From: Rhodocollybia butyracea | Lineage: Eukaryota > Basidiomycota > Agaricomycetes > Agaricales > Omphalotaceae | Direction of reading: 5' to 3' | NCBI GenBank assembly: GCA_015501585.1 | Contig: JADNRY010000019.1 | Location: forward strand, 310,001 to 374,000 | Length of the DNA stretch: 64,000 nucleotides | Part shown: one piece after another, positions 36,600-48,355 of the stretch | How the letters are laid out: each line of letters starts with the position of its first letter | Numbering within the stretch: position 1 is the stretch's first letter | Notes under the pieces: model-generated | Told to the model about the DNA's origin: nothing | Seen by the model: only the letters and a program-made list of their open reading frames with translations | Databases searched by the model: none | Translations under genes and position numbers: made by a program

Positions 36600-39439
36600 A
36601 ACAAGGTATTTATTTTCTATATAAAGTAGATAGAAAGAAAGCTAGGATACTATCCCCCATTACAATAAAATCCGGGAGAGATCCAAGGACGCTCAAAGCA
36701 TCTCCGAGGCAAGTTTTCAAATTTTTTATAAAAACTATGGACGTGATAGTAGTCATCACTAAATCGGACAAAAGCTGCCGTCGGATGATACCAAAGGGCA
36801 TTATACGTCAAAGTTTTGTATTATCATAATGGAATATCATACATCCCCATGGCCAAGGAATAATAAGACGATATTGCGATGTATTATGGTCTTACTCTCA
36901 AATTGCAGTAGTATTGTGACCTCAGCTGCATATTATATTGGTGTGATATCTGATTTTCAGCATCCCCCCATATTTTGTTGTTGATACAATGCATTATATT
37001 CGAAAAGGATTATATCCTGGTCCTGCAAGGGTTTCCCTGAGGGCATCACTGCATATCCCTCTCTGATTGTTTACTGCCGATATGCATGCACCCAACATGC
37101 ACCTTTTTGACTTCTGCCGGTACTTTGGTGTGTTAATTCAACAGCGATGGGTATAGGCCAAAATCAGCTCCTTGAAATCCCAAGTTATTACTTAGTCCCT
37201 TCAACAAAGCTTGCGATTTCATGAAAACAGATCTACAAGTCCGTTTCCGCTCGGGTAACACAACCCTGCTTGGCATCAGCGCCCCATTTTTATGCCCCAA
37301 TATATCTTTCTGACATGCGTGATAACCTGGGCTTACATTATTTAGCACCCTGAGGTAAATCAGGGTAAGTCGCTCTTTCTTTTTTCTTCCCCCACCATCG
37401 TGTTTGTTCTCTCTCAACGCTCCCTCAAGACGCTCCCTCAAGACGCTCTGTCAAGACGCTCTGTCAAGCAAATCTGCTCTATTCTGCAACTGACTCTCCT
37501 TCAAAAGACAACAAGATCTCTAATACCAAGACAAGGACGTGTCAAGCTCGCTGCAACGTGTCCGACAAATCAACTTCCAAGGCTCAAGGTACACGCTTGA
37601 CTCTACGACTCCGACTCTACGTTAACGCTCGCTCCCCAGGTTCCCAGTCTGTTCCTCTTCTTTCTTCCTACTTATGTATCCTGACGATCGTCTTTCTTAC
37701 TCCCTGTCCTTGTTCCAATTCATGTATAATGTATCGTTTTACTAGTTAGTACAAATACAGGATATTCACCTCACGTTGTCGTACCATGAGCATTCTGAAC
37801 CGAAAATTTACTGGCGGTGAGAATTTTATTGGTCCCATAATTCCTGGGCGTTTTCTGTGCTTGAGGATCATGCATTACATTCTAATAACGTGTGAATGCC
37901 TTACACTTCAATAATTGTACTTGATTCTAAGGTCCTCCAGATATTTTCATGGATTGTAATTTGAGGTCATCACAGATTACTTGCCTCTCAAATATATTCA
38001 ATGAGAATCTGACATGCAGTATTTTATTGATATTACGATCATTGCACCAAGTTTATATTGGATTTCGGGGGACTACCATCTATGGCCAAAATCTCTCCGA
38101 TTTAGTGATGGTGTGGAAGTGCAGGACCTACACTGGTGGACGGAAATGTAAAATAATTTCGATGATTTGATGTTTTAAGATTCTTTTATGATCCGTCAAA
38201 ATATTTCTGAGATTGAGGAGCGCCCAAGCTTTTGAATTTTTCCAAAATTCAGGGCTCTTAGGATAATTTTCTCGTACTTTCAGGAATCTTTTGTTGATTT
38301 TTCAGAAGTTTCCAGTTTTGCGTTGGTCATATCTGATGGCGTTTCAGATGTTCCCGGATCCCTATCCTAAACCGGACACGAAAAAAATGGTTGAAAAAAT
38401 ATATTCCAGTGAGGATAACCTCGAAGCTACTAATACTAGTACAGATAGTAAGTACACTCGTTACTACGATAATAAACTAAGGTTCAAGAAGCCTGAGTTT
38501 GAGCTTGATTAAGTTAACGAGGGTTGAGGAAGTTGAATGTTGACGATGCGGCCTTGACTCGGAACGTCAGCTGCAGAGACAGCAGAGACTCGGACATTGA
38601 GCTTGAGCTTGCACAGTGTATTGGTCTTGAATCGAGTAGAGTAATTGAGACTTGGGCGCTTGAGCTGTTACAAAGGGCAGGACTTGAGGGGAGGGAGATG
38701 TTGCAACACGTTGCGAGACGTTCAGGTGGCAGTGGTGGTTGAAGTTGAAGGGGGGAGTTGTCAACAAAAACCATGTGTGCTCTTATTAAAAGGCACGGGC
38801 CACGGCGGCCGTACACCGCACGCGTTGAGAGAAGTCTCGTGAGCGTTGAAACTGCAGCCATAAATGATTTCTCAAGATATTTTTATGAATCCTTAAGAGT
38901 TGACATGCTTATGCAAGATTGCTCTTGAAAGATTCGAAAAGACGAGTATTATTCAAAATCTTCGGAAGATTATTCAGAATCTTTAAAAACACGTTTTTAC
39001 ATTCTTTTACCATCAATACTTCTAGAAATCTGCCAAAGTTTCGTGCAGCAGTGTAGAGGATGATGATAAGCAAATTGCCGGCAATGCCGCCCTCTGCAGA
39101 CGATCGACGGACCACCATGTGGCGGTGCTCATATGAACCGGCCGTCCTTGACCTGCCACCACATCATAGCGCTTGCTGCCAGTGGGTGCAGTCTGCGCTT
39201 GATTTTTTTTATTCTACATGCGCAGATTCAAACGCCTTCCTCCTCAGTAAAGTCGAAGAAACTTGACTTAGTATCTTTCCCTTGTCTTGACTGATGAGTG
39301 TATTAAAGTAGGTTCAGTATTCTAGGTCTATTTTTGGGATGATGTTGCTGCTGTTCATTGCCTTCAAAGATTCAGCGCTTAGCGTCAAGCCTTGGTCTCA
39401 CTCCTCCGTTGTTCTTGCCTTCTAGAATATCTATGAATC
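36600..39439. other. Gene-poor stretch with short repeats
   Basis: About 2.8 kb of mostly AT-rich sequence with no gene I can support. It contains a short tandem repeat (37412-37472). Right of about 39.1 kb it becomes homologous to the promoter block of the seven-helix family. Confidence 0.5.
37412..37472. repeat. Short tandem repeat, 14-15 bp unit, four copies
   Basis: Four near-identical units of the form acgctcyctcaag lie head to tail, two reading ctccctcaag and two ctctgtcaag. Confidence 0.8.
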
Positions 39440-40721
39440 ATGACCACCCTTAACTCAAAGCCTCCGATTCCGGCTGAACAGTTTGGCATGCCAATATATG
39501 ATAGCCTAATCTCTCTCATTCTGAGATCTGTCTTTTACGGTGAAATCATTAAATTTCTAGGACACAACAGAACGTATGGCTCAAGTGATGTTACAGGCGT
39601 CTTTATCTCTTTGGCAATAGTTTCTGCCAGTGGCTTTCTTATTCAGTGAGTTTGCTTCTTGATAGTCCAGTAATTGAAACATGCTACAGTAGATGTAGGA
39701 ATACAGCCAATGCTTCGGGTCGTCGACATACAATATTAATCTGCATTGCGGCGATCACAGTAACAACCATGACCCTGAATGTTATCGCACCACTGAGCTC
39801 TCTGCTTAGTTATGTATCAGCAGAACCATACTCAAACTCATATTTGATTTGGACCAAGATTGAATATCTACCTTCACCAGTGATGATTATTGTTGGTGAT
39901 TTTCTTATTTCATGGAGAGCTTGGATTATGTGGCCCGGTTCGAGATATATCAAAGCTGTCCTCATCGTTCTTATGATGGCAAACATCAGTGTGTATTTGT
40001 TTCTACAGACTTTACTACTTGACTGTTCTGCCACTTAAGCATTTGATTTTCATGGCTTAGGTTTTCAATGCCTTTACGCATCATCATATATGTCTGTAAG
40101 GGTAATCCAGGGTGCTCTGTCTTTGGATTTTGATAGTCACTGGTCCACCCTGCTGGTCTCAAATGTGCTGGGATTATTCATCAGTCTTGCCACCAGTATC
40201 CTAAGTACATCTCTTATCGGTGTCAAAGCTTGGTAGGCGTGAAAAATAGTTAGATCTGGCATTTCAAACTGATATTCTGTCAGGATGTATAGAAGAGACT
40301 GGAGAGCACTCCGAAGGCACAATAGGTTAACAAAAGCACAACAAGTATTAATGCTTTGGATAGAATCTGGAGTTGTGTTTTGTGTCTTGCAAGTAAGGAA
40401 CTTCTCATAAATATTGTCAATTGAAATCAAGCTTGGGACTTAGATGGTTTACATGTCTATTCAACTTGCTAAAGCAGACTTACTGGCTTTGCCAGATGTT
40501 CATGTTGGACCCAGTCTGAATTCTTTACGGAGCTGGCTGTTGTCTATGATTCCATTACTTGTGGTGTGTTTATTGTTTAATTAATTGTGGCCACACTACT
40601 TATTGTAATGATGGTTTAGGGACTGTATTTAATTACGGTATATCTCATAGTCAAGTTGAAATTGTCTGTTGTTGAGGAGATGTCCACAATTGGCACACCC
40701 AACCACAACAGGTCTACATAA
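39440..40721 (+). CDS. Seven-helix membrane protein, family copy 2 (intact)
   Basis: The closest paralogue of copy 1, with the same seven-exon layout and conserved splice sites; every exon stays open. It starts MTTLNSKPPIPAEQFGMPIY; the exon-3 helix and motif are PVMIIVGDFLISWRAWIMW and it ends VVEEMSTIGTPNHNRST. Differences from copy 1 are mostly single bases plus small gaps (for example EPYSNSY for MPELYSSSY). With the SET-gene remnant just downstream, it is part of one duplicated block of more than 2 kb. Confidence 0.85.
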
Positions 40722-40957
40722 ATTTGGAATCTTTGTGATAATTGACTTATTTTCGATGGAATGTTTCCTGATTGTACCACTTCTTACTCCGGGTCTGCGG
40801 ATAATCAAAAGAGTAAGGATAAGAAGTATGTTATCGTTCAAAGCCAAGTCACTTATACTAACAAATGTATGCCAACTAGATGTGCTTCATGAATCGCCGG
40901 CTGCTGCGCTGCCGCATAGCACCTTAACCAAAAGGGCGTTCAAACTTTCAATTGTGA

Positions 40958-41435
40958 GATTAGTACAGATACGAGGTGAACGCGTTCACCGCTTGTCCGA
41001 ACAACCATGACTCTCTCGTTCCCCATCGTCGACATGGTTCGTCCCAGCAATATGCAGCGTTAGGACCATCTAATGGTGATGGGCACGTATGGTTGACATT
41101 GCAGATGGTGGCGAAGAGGCCGTGACCTTTGTCCGAGCTGCCCACCAGCGGAAGAAAATGCTTGAATCGGCTGATGATGGGACGGTCGGAGGGTGCACAC
41201 GGAAATGAGAGGAGACATTCGATGGCTTCCGGCGTGATCATGTCGCGCTTCATAGGATGTCTGACTTTTAGAGTCTCTGCTATGATGAGTGAAGTTTTCC
41301 GATGGATATCTTCCAGAGCACAAACGCCTTGGCCTTTTCCTGGGATCTGGGAAAGAACATGAGGTTTGACTATCTTCTCCCAAAAAACATGAAAGCTGAT
41401 ATAACGCATTCCAGACTTGAAGTACGATTCAGTTG
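40958..41435. pseudogene. SET-gene copy with internal inversion
   Basis: The left part (to about 41034) matches the promoter and first codons of the SET gene at 33263 on the plus strand. The middle (about 41035-41343) is the same gene's next 0.3 kb, but inverted. The right part (from about 41346) returns to plus orientation at the intron-1 donor region (ctgggaaagaac). Homology fades near 41435. The inverted part still reads as SET sequence (GLFATICNVNHTCPSPLDGP) on the minus strand. Confidence 0.85.
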
Positions 41436-41848
41436 GCTTTCCCTCAGGCTCTGACTTTAGTGAAGTACTGTACACTGCCATCAAAAACTTTTGTCCCACA
41501 TCGACCGGGTAGAGTAAAAAGAATCGAAGGACGTTGTGTGTTTGGTGGGTGATCGCAAAACTATTGAAAAATATTATATTTCGTACCTCTGCCTGCCCGT
41601 TTGGCTTATGACTTCCCTACCGTCGAGTCCCTACTGCTTCACGCCTTCAACCACCGAACCACCCGAAACCTAATGGGTCTCACAAGATAGAGCTATTGAT
41701 GTACACTCCCTACAGGGACACGTATCAATACGTGAGAGATAAACGGGCCTCCGATATCAATCTCGTCCTCCTTTTCCAGATTACGCCTCTTTCAGTGAGC
41801 CCGGAGGTGTCGGTCCCGGTTTAGGTTTCGCCGTGGGCCGTGGTTTTC

Positions 41849-42800
41849 CTAGGAGGATGAGGGCGAGAGGGTACGGGTGCAGGTGATCGCAGTCGGGATC
41901 GAAGTTGTCGGACTCCTCGGTGTCAGTGTTTGTGTTTGTGCCAGCGTTGAAATTCGAACCGGAAGGCAGAGATGAAGAGTCGATATCATCATCTGGTGGG
42001 AGGATTTGGTATTCGGGGTGGGGTAGGAGGAGTAGGGTGAGGGGTAGCGGGATTTGGGGGAAGAGGAATGGAAAGAGCGAGAGCTGGGATGTCTGCGATG
42101 GTTAGTCCTATACCGGGTCGCAAACTTCCTAAACGGAGATATCGACCTCGATATCGTACTGGCAGAGCTTGCTCGGGAGCCAGAGCCATGAGTTCCACTG
42201 GGCGGAGTAGCGAGATAACCAATTTGCATCGACGATGTCCCAGCCGAGCCATGGTCACTACCAGTATCACCATGAATGAGAATTTAGTGGACAGTTTCCA
42301 TATCAGCGTTTGGTTGAGCTATTCGGTCTCGGAGAGTCTTCCATCGCTGAGCAGATTCTGCGTGGCGACACAACATTTCGCGGTTCTGTGTGACTCGGTC
42401 ACAAACTCCCTTATCGATGATGGCTAGAACTTTGGATGTGGCATGTAATGTGTACAAAACGTAAGAAACTTGAAACTGGAAGATAACGAAAGTAGCACAT
42501 TTTTTCTTTGCTTCAAACGAATCTAGAAGCGAATTGAAAGTTTCGAGAGTTGGAGCTCAGCCCGACTGGCACCGATTTACGCCTTCCTCCAGGCTGAACA
42601 TCATGCCATCCGCCTGGTTCGTTACCGTCCTAACACCGTTAGCCATTTTCCTTCAACTCTTCCCTCAAAACGTTGCTTTCCTCCTGCACAGACTTCCATT
42701 CCAAAACCAGCGTGGCGTGCTTACGAGTTATTGCTGCGGTTTCGGAGTTCCCATGGCCATTGTGAGGTGTAGGTGGATCGGGGTGGATCGAGGTCGTTGA
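41849..42800 (-). pseudogene. Chimera: Kar9/GAR gene fragment joined to secreted-protein fragment
   Basis: From about 42800 down to 42125 the minus strand matches positions 27450-28260 of the Kar9/GAR gene (HNGHGNSETAAITRKHATLV; GYLATPPSGTHGSGSRASSA; TISRSISPFRKF). At about 42112-42130 it changes abruptly to the tail of the small secreted protein (GLTIADIPALALSIPLPP; FDPDCDHLHPYPLALILLG). The Kar9 part has premature stops and lacks splice integrity. The two parts are not fused in one frame. Confidence 0.8.
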
Positions 42801-42979
42801 CGCTATAAGGGCGCTAAAGAGCGGGCCGTCCTCAGCCGCATTCATAACACCAACGGTTCGCTTGACTTGTTCGTTCCACATATGCAGATTCAACAATATG
42901 TTTATTCTATGCAGTATAGGCATTTCTCCTCGCTAAATCTCGTACCCCTCCATTCCCATTGCCCAAGACTCGGATGCTC

Positions 42980-44292
42980 CTAAGAAACCTCCACTGGTTC
43001 GACGCGGTTGCCAAGAGGTGCCTCCAACACCTCTTGGAGAGCTTCTTCCGCGGTCGTAGAATCATCAAGGAGCTTTTTGTCCAGGATAGGGTTATACTCA
43101 ATGTTGAGGTACATGCTGAGCAATTTAATGATCTGTAAACACAAAGGAGCTTGTTAGTCTAAATAATCAGTTGTAGCACCAGCGTCACTTACCACCCTCG
43201 CTCCCCTCTCTGGGGTCATAGAGAATGGATTAATAAACAAAAGTTCAGACTCAGCTCAACCGGGCTCCTCCTACACCCCATCTCCTGCCATTTCACCACA
43301 AGCCAGTGGATATTTGTGCCGAAATTCTCCATCTCCTTCCTCCTTGTTAGGATCTGGTCGAAAATGTAATGCCTTGTGAAGTGGATACAATTGTTCATCA
43401 CAGCATTGTATTGGCCCGTAAAAATCTCGAGTGCAGAGAGGGGGGGCTTATGGTATCGTCCCTCCATTCTGTAGCGCTTGCGGTCCTCGGGTGAAGTGAC
43501 GATGTTGCCTTCTTCATCTGTGATCTCGACCTCGGCTTCTGAGTGGTAGTTGCCCATTGCTTTGATGATGCCGACAGCTAAGAACGCGGGATAGTAGTAG
43601 ATACATCATCGGCGGTGTGGAACAAACATTAAAGAAAAGGAACATACCGATACCAACCCTCTTATTATGGGTCAAGCGTGTCCGCCAAATTGGGAATTTA
43701 ATAGTATGGTGTTCGTGTGTGTGCAAGTGGATGAAAGGCACCATCGACACTGAGATCTTTTGTGTTGCATCATTGATATGCAAGTGATAGTATCGCTCTC
43801 CGATGAGAACACCCCAGTGCTGGAGCAGGAGGTAGTTCTCAAATTCAAACTCGTCGACGATTTTTCCGACGCCTTTGAGTAGTGGTTGGGGTGCTTGCGC
43901 GAGATTGAGAGGTCGGAGGACAGTGTAGACGGGCTCCAAGGCAGGAGGCTCGGCACCTTCCCTATGTGTAAAGAAGAGATAGGTATCAGAGAGATAGAGG
44001 CTTACTCTTCCTCCTCCTCCTCGTCATCGATGAACATTGACATGTTGCTCATGACTTTGGTATGGGTATCTCCAATCATGTTAGTAATTGATTCTGATAA
44101 GGGGAGATTAGGAAGACTCGGAGAATGAACGGGAAGATGGAGATGGCTATCTCCAACAATGCTAGTGATCGATTCTGAGGAGGGAAGACTGGAAAGACTT
44201 GGGGATGGAACGGGAACATGGAGAGAAGGGAGGTGGTCTGGGATCTTTGGCACACTGGGCAGCGAAGGAGTCTTCAATTTCATAAATGACAT
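42980..44292 (-). CDS. Putative NlpC/P60- or LRAT-like papain-fold protein
   Basis: Minus-strand gene of about five exons (first 44292-44006, next from 43961; the last exon ends at a TAG, 42982-42980). The N-terminus is a Ser/Pro-rich repeat (SLPSSESITSIVGDSHLHLP, then SLPNLPLSESITNMIGDTH) and an acidic EEEEEE run. The core has LLLQHWGVLIGERYYHL and, about 110 residues later, NAVMNNCIHFTRHYIFDQIL. A His in an HWG motif and a Cys in an NNC-H motif are how LRAT/PPPDE/NlpC-P60 relatives place their catalytic pair. The C-terminal exon reads IIKLLSMYLNIEYNPILDKK. Enzyme activity is inference. The internal 42-amino-acid-like repeat in the N-terminus is visible at DNA level too (44040-44230). Confidence 0.6.
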
Positions 44293-44430
44293 TGTTAGAG
44301 TAGATAGTTGAGTGTCGACTCGAAAGGCTTAGGGAATAGCTCAGCTCAGAGAAATCCTAGCTTGAGGCATTCTCATCGATAGCAGACCTCTTATAATTGT
44401 AACCGTGTGCACAGAGCTACTATTGAGGTA

Positions 44431-44843
44431 TGTTGAGGCTAGAACCGCCCCCATTACTATTAGGAGTCCCGCTTCTCGGGCCCGTTGCCGGTATAAGGGG
44501 AGGTATTTCTCCGCTCATGATTGTTTTTCCTTTCTTTACCTTATAGGCATATCCTTTATCTTCGTCGCCTAATCTTTACTTACTCGCTTCATTAGAAGAC
44601 CGCCTCGGGAGGCGGCATCGATACATTATTTATATTTCGTTACTTTCCTTTATTTTCCCTCAGTCGTTGTACACTCGTGTACTACTGAGGGTAAGCTTAT
44701 TCGTATATTTACTTGTGTTCTTCGTACTGATATTCACTTATAGTTTAGATTACTTACTAAGTTCACAGGTACTTATATTTCACAATACAGAGTCGTTGTA
44801 CACTCGTGTACTACTGAGGTTTAGATTACTTACTAAGTTCACA
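44431..44843 (+). mobile_element. Solo LTR (413 bp)
   Basis: Starts TGTTGAGGC and ends GTTCACA, with a 5 bp target-site duplication AGGTA on both sides (44426-44430 and 44844-44848). It contains two copies of a ttgtacactcgtgtactactgagg block. It is homologous to the LTR at 49109-50572. No internal retrotransposon sequence is adjacent. Confidence 0.88.
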
Positions 44844-45542
44844 AGGTAACATCGGTGTCGGGATATCGGTATCGGACCAGTGCCATCATGGTCATGCGAG
44901 GTTTGGTTAATTTTGAGTTTTGTTGAAGGTGTGAATTATTTGCATCCTAGATTTCCTTTTGAACACAGTCAGCCCGTTTATAGTTTTATAAATAACTTGC
45001 AGTCTGTAAGGAACATAAACCAGCTGAGATCGATTGAAATCCTGATTTTGATAGCAAAACGTTAGAGAACAAGAATGCAAATCGTGGTTGAAATCAGCTG
45101 GCAAGGTGTGAGATTGACTAAAGCACACGGTCAATTCCAGTAGGTTCTGCCGATGGACTTTTGACTGATGGAATGAAGGAAAGAAATTATTAGCTGCGCA
45201 GTCCTGGAAACAGTGCGAGACAATCGGTTTAATCATAAACAAGAGGGCGTTGAAATGGCTATCATTTGAACAGCGAAAATTCCATGTCAGATCAGTAATG
45301 GAAGTGATGCCTCTGCCCGAAATATCTAGCGATATCCAAAAATGCCTTTCTTTGGGCGCTATACTGTGCTGCCTAAACTGCACAAAAAATACCTTTGAAC
45401 TGGTGATCCTCTGCGGGGATCCTCCGACGTAGCTCAGAGTTCTTATCCTCGAATCCGAATCTCGTAGTTTTTTTTGAGTTTGATTTTGGCAACAAGAGAC
45501 GTAAAGAGGGAAGAGGGAAGGGATAGGTGTCTTTTACGCGTA

Positions 45543-45854
45543 TCATTGACTTGATGTGGAATCGGTACTAGATCGACAGGTGCAGCACCAGAAGTCGGTT
45601 GAGATAGGAAGGTGTCGAATGTGGATGGATGACAAGTGTGATAATCCTTTCTTTGACGGGCTACCTACGGGTTCATCCGAATCGGATCCATTCTTCTGGA
45701 ACAAAATACTCTGATGGACTGTCTTTAGCAGACTGGGTTTACAGAGTTTCAAGGTGGACTCGTCGTGATGTGAGCCACGGTCATGTAAGGGGAATGCGAT
45801 TGGGTTGGGGGAGATGGAGAAATCACCGGGGATTGAAGTAGGAGAAGGAGACAC
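45543..45854 (-). pseudogene. Remnant related to the 55.9-56.3 kb open frame
   Basis: The minus-strand frame with ISPNPIAFPLHDRG, ESTLKLCKPS and GSDSDEPVGSPS matches PSPIAFPSHDCDDESALKLH and AESDEPAASP near 56.1 kb. It is a degraded copy of an unrecognised coding segment that travels with the secreted-protein fragments. Confidence 0.5.
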
Positions 45855-46029
45855 AACGATTCCCCGGAAAAGGAGTAAATACTCGAATGTCGAAGTATCA
45901 CCAATGTGGTCGTTTTTATAGCAAACTAGCTGCGCTTTTCGTTAGCTCAGATAAAAAGGATAAAAACAAAGAACATACCTTGGATGTACTTGTGCGACGG
46001 TCTTCCAGGAGTCAGGTCCCCTCGAAGAG

Positions 46030-46660
46030 AGGTAGATAAGTAATGGAGATGGAGGATATGATCCAATGAAGGTGTCCGAACACCACTTGCATTCGCTTTA
46101 TTTATTGAGTAGCGAGATAACCATTTTGCGTCAACGCCGTCCCAGCCGAACCATGGTCATTACCAGTGGTAGTGTCACCGTGAATGTGAATTTGGCGAGT
46201 TTCCATGTCAGCGTCTATTTGGTCTCGGAGTCTTCCATCGCTGAGCAGATTCTGCGTGGCGGCGATACAGCGTTTCGTGTTTCATTGTGACTCGGTCATG
46301 AGCTTCCTCGTGGATGATGGATAGAACCTTGAATGTGGCTGGTAGCGTAAGAAACTTGGGAACAAAAGATAATGAAATTAGCTCACTTTTTCTTTGCTTC
46401 AAATGAATCTAGAAGCGAACTGAAGGTTTCGAGAGTTGGAGCTTCGTAGCAGCCCACCTGGCACCGATTTATGTCTTTCTCAAAGCTCGGCATCATGCCA
46501 TCCGCCTGGTCCGTTACTGTCCTAAACACCGTGAGCCATTTACCTTCCTTCAACTCTTCCCTCAAAATCTCCTGCACAGAAGGAAATTCCGAAACCAACG
46601 TGGCGTTCTTCGGAATTATCGCTGCGGTTTCGGAGTTCCCATGAGCTGGGTGGATCAAGG
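46030..46660 (-). pseudogene. Second inverted Kar9/GAR gene fragment
   Basis: The minus strand matches about 27480-28470 of the Kar9/GAR gene, including HGNSETAAIIPKNATLVSE, KWLTVFRTVTDQADGMM, ETFSSLLDSFEAKKK and RRHAESAQRWKT. Several internal deletions and frame changes exclude function. It is more similar to the parent than the fragment at 56.4 kb. Confidence 0.8.
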
Positions 46661-46884
46661 GAGTTGTTGACGCTACTCAGGCGCTAATGAGAGCTTGATG
46701 AGCGGTCTGTCCTTGACCGCATAGCGCTGGCAAGTCTGCGCCTTCGTTCCACATACGTGGATTCGAACAAATACGCCCTTGCCAGTTGGCTAAGCTCAAT
46801 AAAGCTGAGTTCGCATTTTTCCCTTCTCCGGGCGTATCAAAGTATTAAGCATTCTAGATCTATTTTTGGGATGATATTATTGTA

Positions 46885-48355
46885 AACACTTGCGAGTGTG
46901 GGCCATCGCGCCGAGCGCGTGGCAGGTACGAGTCCTGTACTTAGGTGCTATAGTATTTATATGAGAACAAGTATTCTCTTCTCAAAAGACTAGCTATGGT
47001 GCTGTCAAGTAAGGCCAATCCCAATGTACTATCAAATCTTCCCAAGTTGAATTTTGCCCCTCAAGTATCAGACCTAAATTGTCCTCACCTCCAAGTACCC
47101 GTATCGGTTGAGAGTCAGTTCACGACGCGCGTGCCTTGTGTCGCTTGCCCATTATCTGGTGAGTGTGTGAATTGTGACTGGCTTGCCAAATCCTAACCCT
47201 CCGAAATTGAGTAGGACAGATCTGGAATATGACCTCCGTGTGGCTGTAAGCCTGCTTGGTGCTAAGTTGGAGATTCCAAGGGAAGCAATAGCATTAGACA
47301 GTCTTGAGGCGGTAAAGGTGGGGGAGTCTCTGGAATTGTGTTGACAATGATCGCTTATATGAGAACAAGTATTCTCTTCTTAAAAGAGATGTAACTTGTA
47401 TCTGAATGTCTAAGAAGCGAAGAAAATCAAAAATTAAAAAATCTCTACAGGCACTATGAAGGAAAAAAATTCAGTGTGAGGAATGAGAACAATAATCAAA
47501 CAACTCTCACAAGAACTGAAAGATGGCATTCTGCGAGCAAGCTATTTGAAGCAAGGATGAAAAATGGTAGCAGTTGAGGTTGCAAATGAATGCCAATAAA
47601 TATGTTGCGGAAAGCAGAGTGCAAATGGACACGTGGACTGCAGTCACCATTGGTGAAAGAGAAAAGCCCGAAGAGGTAATGGCAGGATTGAGAAACACCG
47701 AGTAGTAAGAATGGCATTACACTGCAAGTTTGCATCATGCCTGAGGATCTCATCTAAGCCAGGAATTAGTGGAAGGCTGAGGAATAGAGTTAACGAATCA
47801 CTCACAAACTTGTTCCATCTTTCTTTGTCCATTCATCGCATTAGAGGCATGTAGTCTGCAGCAGAAACAGTGTTTAGTGTCAGAGGATCAAGGCATGAAG
47901 ACGCCAATGAGAGCAGTACTCACCAACCAACTTACCAACACAGAAGAGGAAAAGAAAAAAAAATTATTACATCTGTGAAGCAATTTAAGTATGAAGATGT
48001 CAGTACACAGGAAAGTTACCTTCTGAGATGCAACGGGAATGTCGAAATGCCGAAAACGACGCTGATGTTAATGAGTAGGTACAGAGGGCAAAAGCAAGAG
48101 CAAGAGCATGGTGACAGAGTAGAAAGAGTGTAGATGAGCAATCAGTAAGTCACATGGGATGCGCTTTGACATTCCAAATATATTGAAACAAAATCCTTTT
48201 TGGATCAACCAGATTTGGACAAAATCAGGCCTAATTGGGAAGAATTCTCATGCAAAACCCGCCATAAGGACGAGCCTTCATTACATTCAGGACTCGTAAT
48301 TAAAATCCAACTTGGGTCAAGCTGCGCAAAAGGCTACGGCTAAGCAGCACTACTT
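46885..48355. other. Inserted stretch between promoter block and seven-helix copy 3; possible minus-strand membrane protein
   Basis: In copies 1 and 2 the attctagatctattttt marker is close to the gene, but here about 1.5 kb intervenes. A 25 bp sequence (tatatgagaacaagtattct..) occurs twice (46967 and 47354). Minus-strand exons near 47.5-47.85 kb encode MDKERWNKF and hydrophobic segments such as MMQTCSVMPFLLLGVSQS with GT donors, suggesting a spliced hydrophobic protein, but no full model closes. Confidence 0.35.

Noticed and set aside
37793..37900. Short frame starting MSILNRKFTGGENFIG as a copia Gag N-terminus
   Set aside because: The resemblance is limited to a few residues and the frame ends after about 40 codons without further Gag features.
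46890..46935. tRNA-like ggcaggtacgagtcctg segment
   Set aside because: Resembles a T arm only; no acceptor or D arm could be paired.
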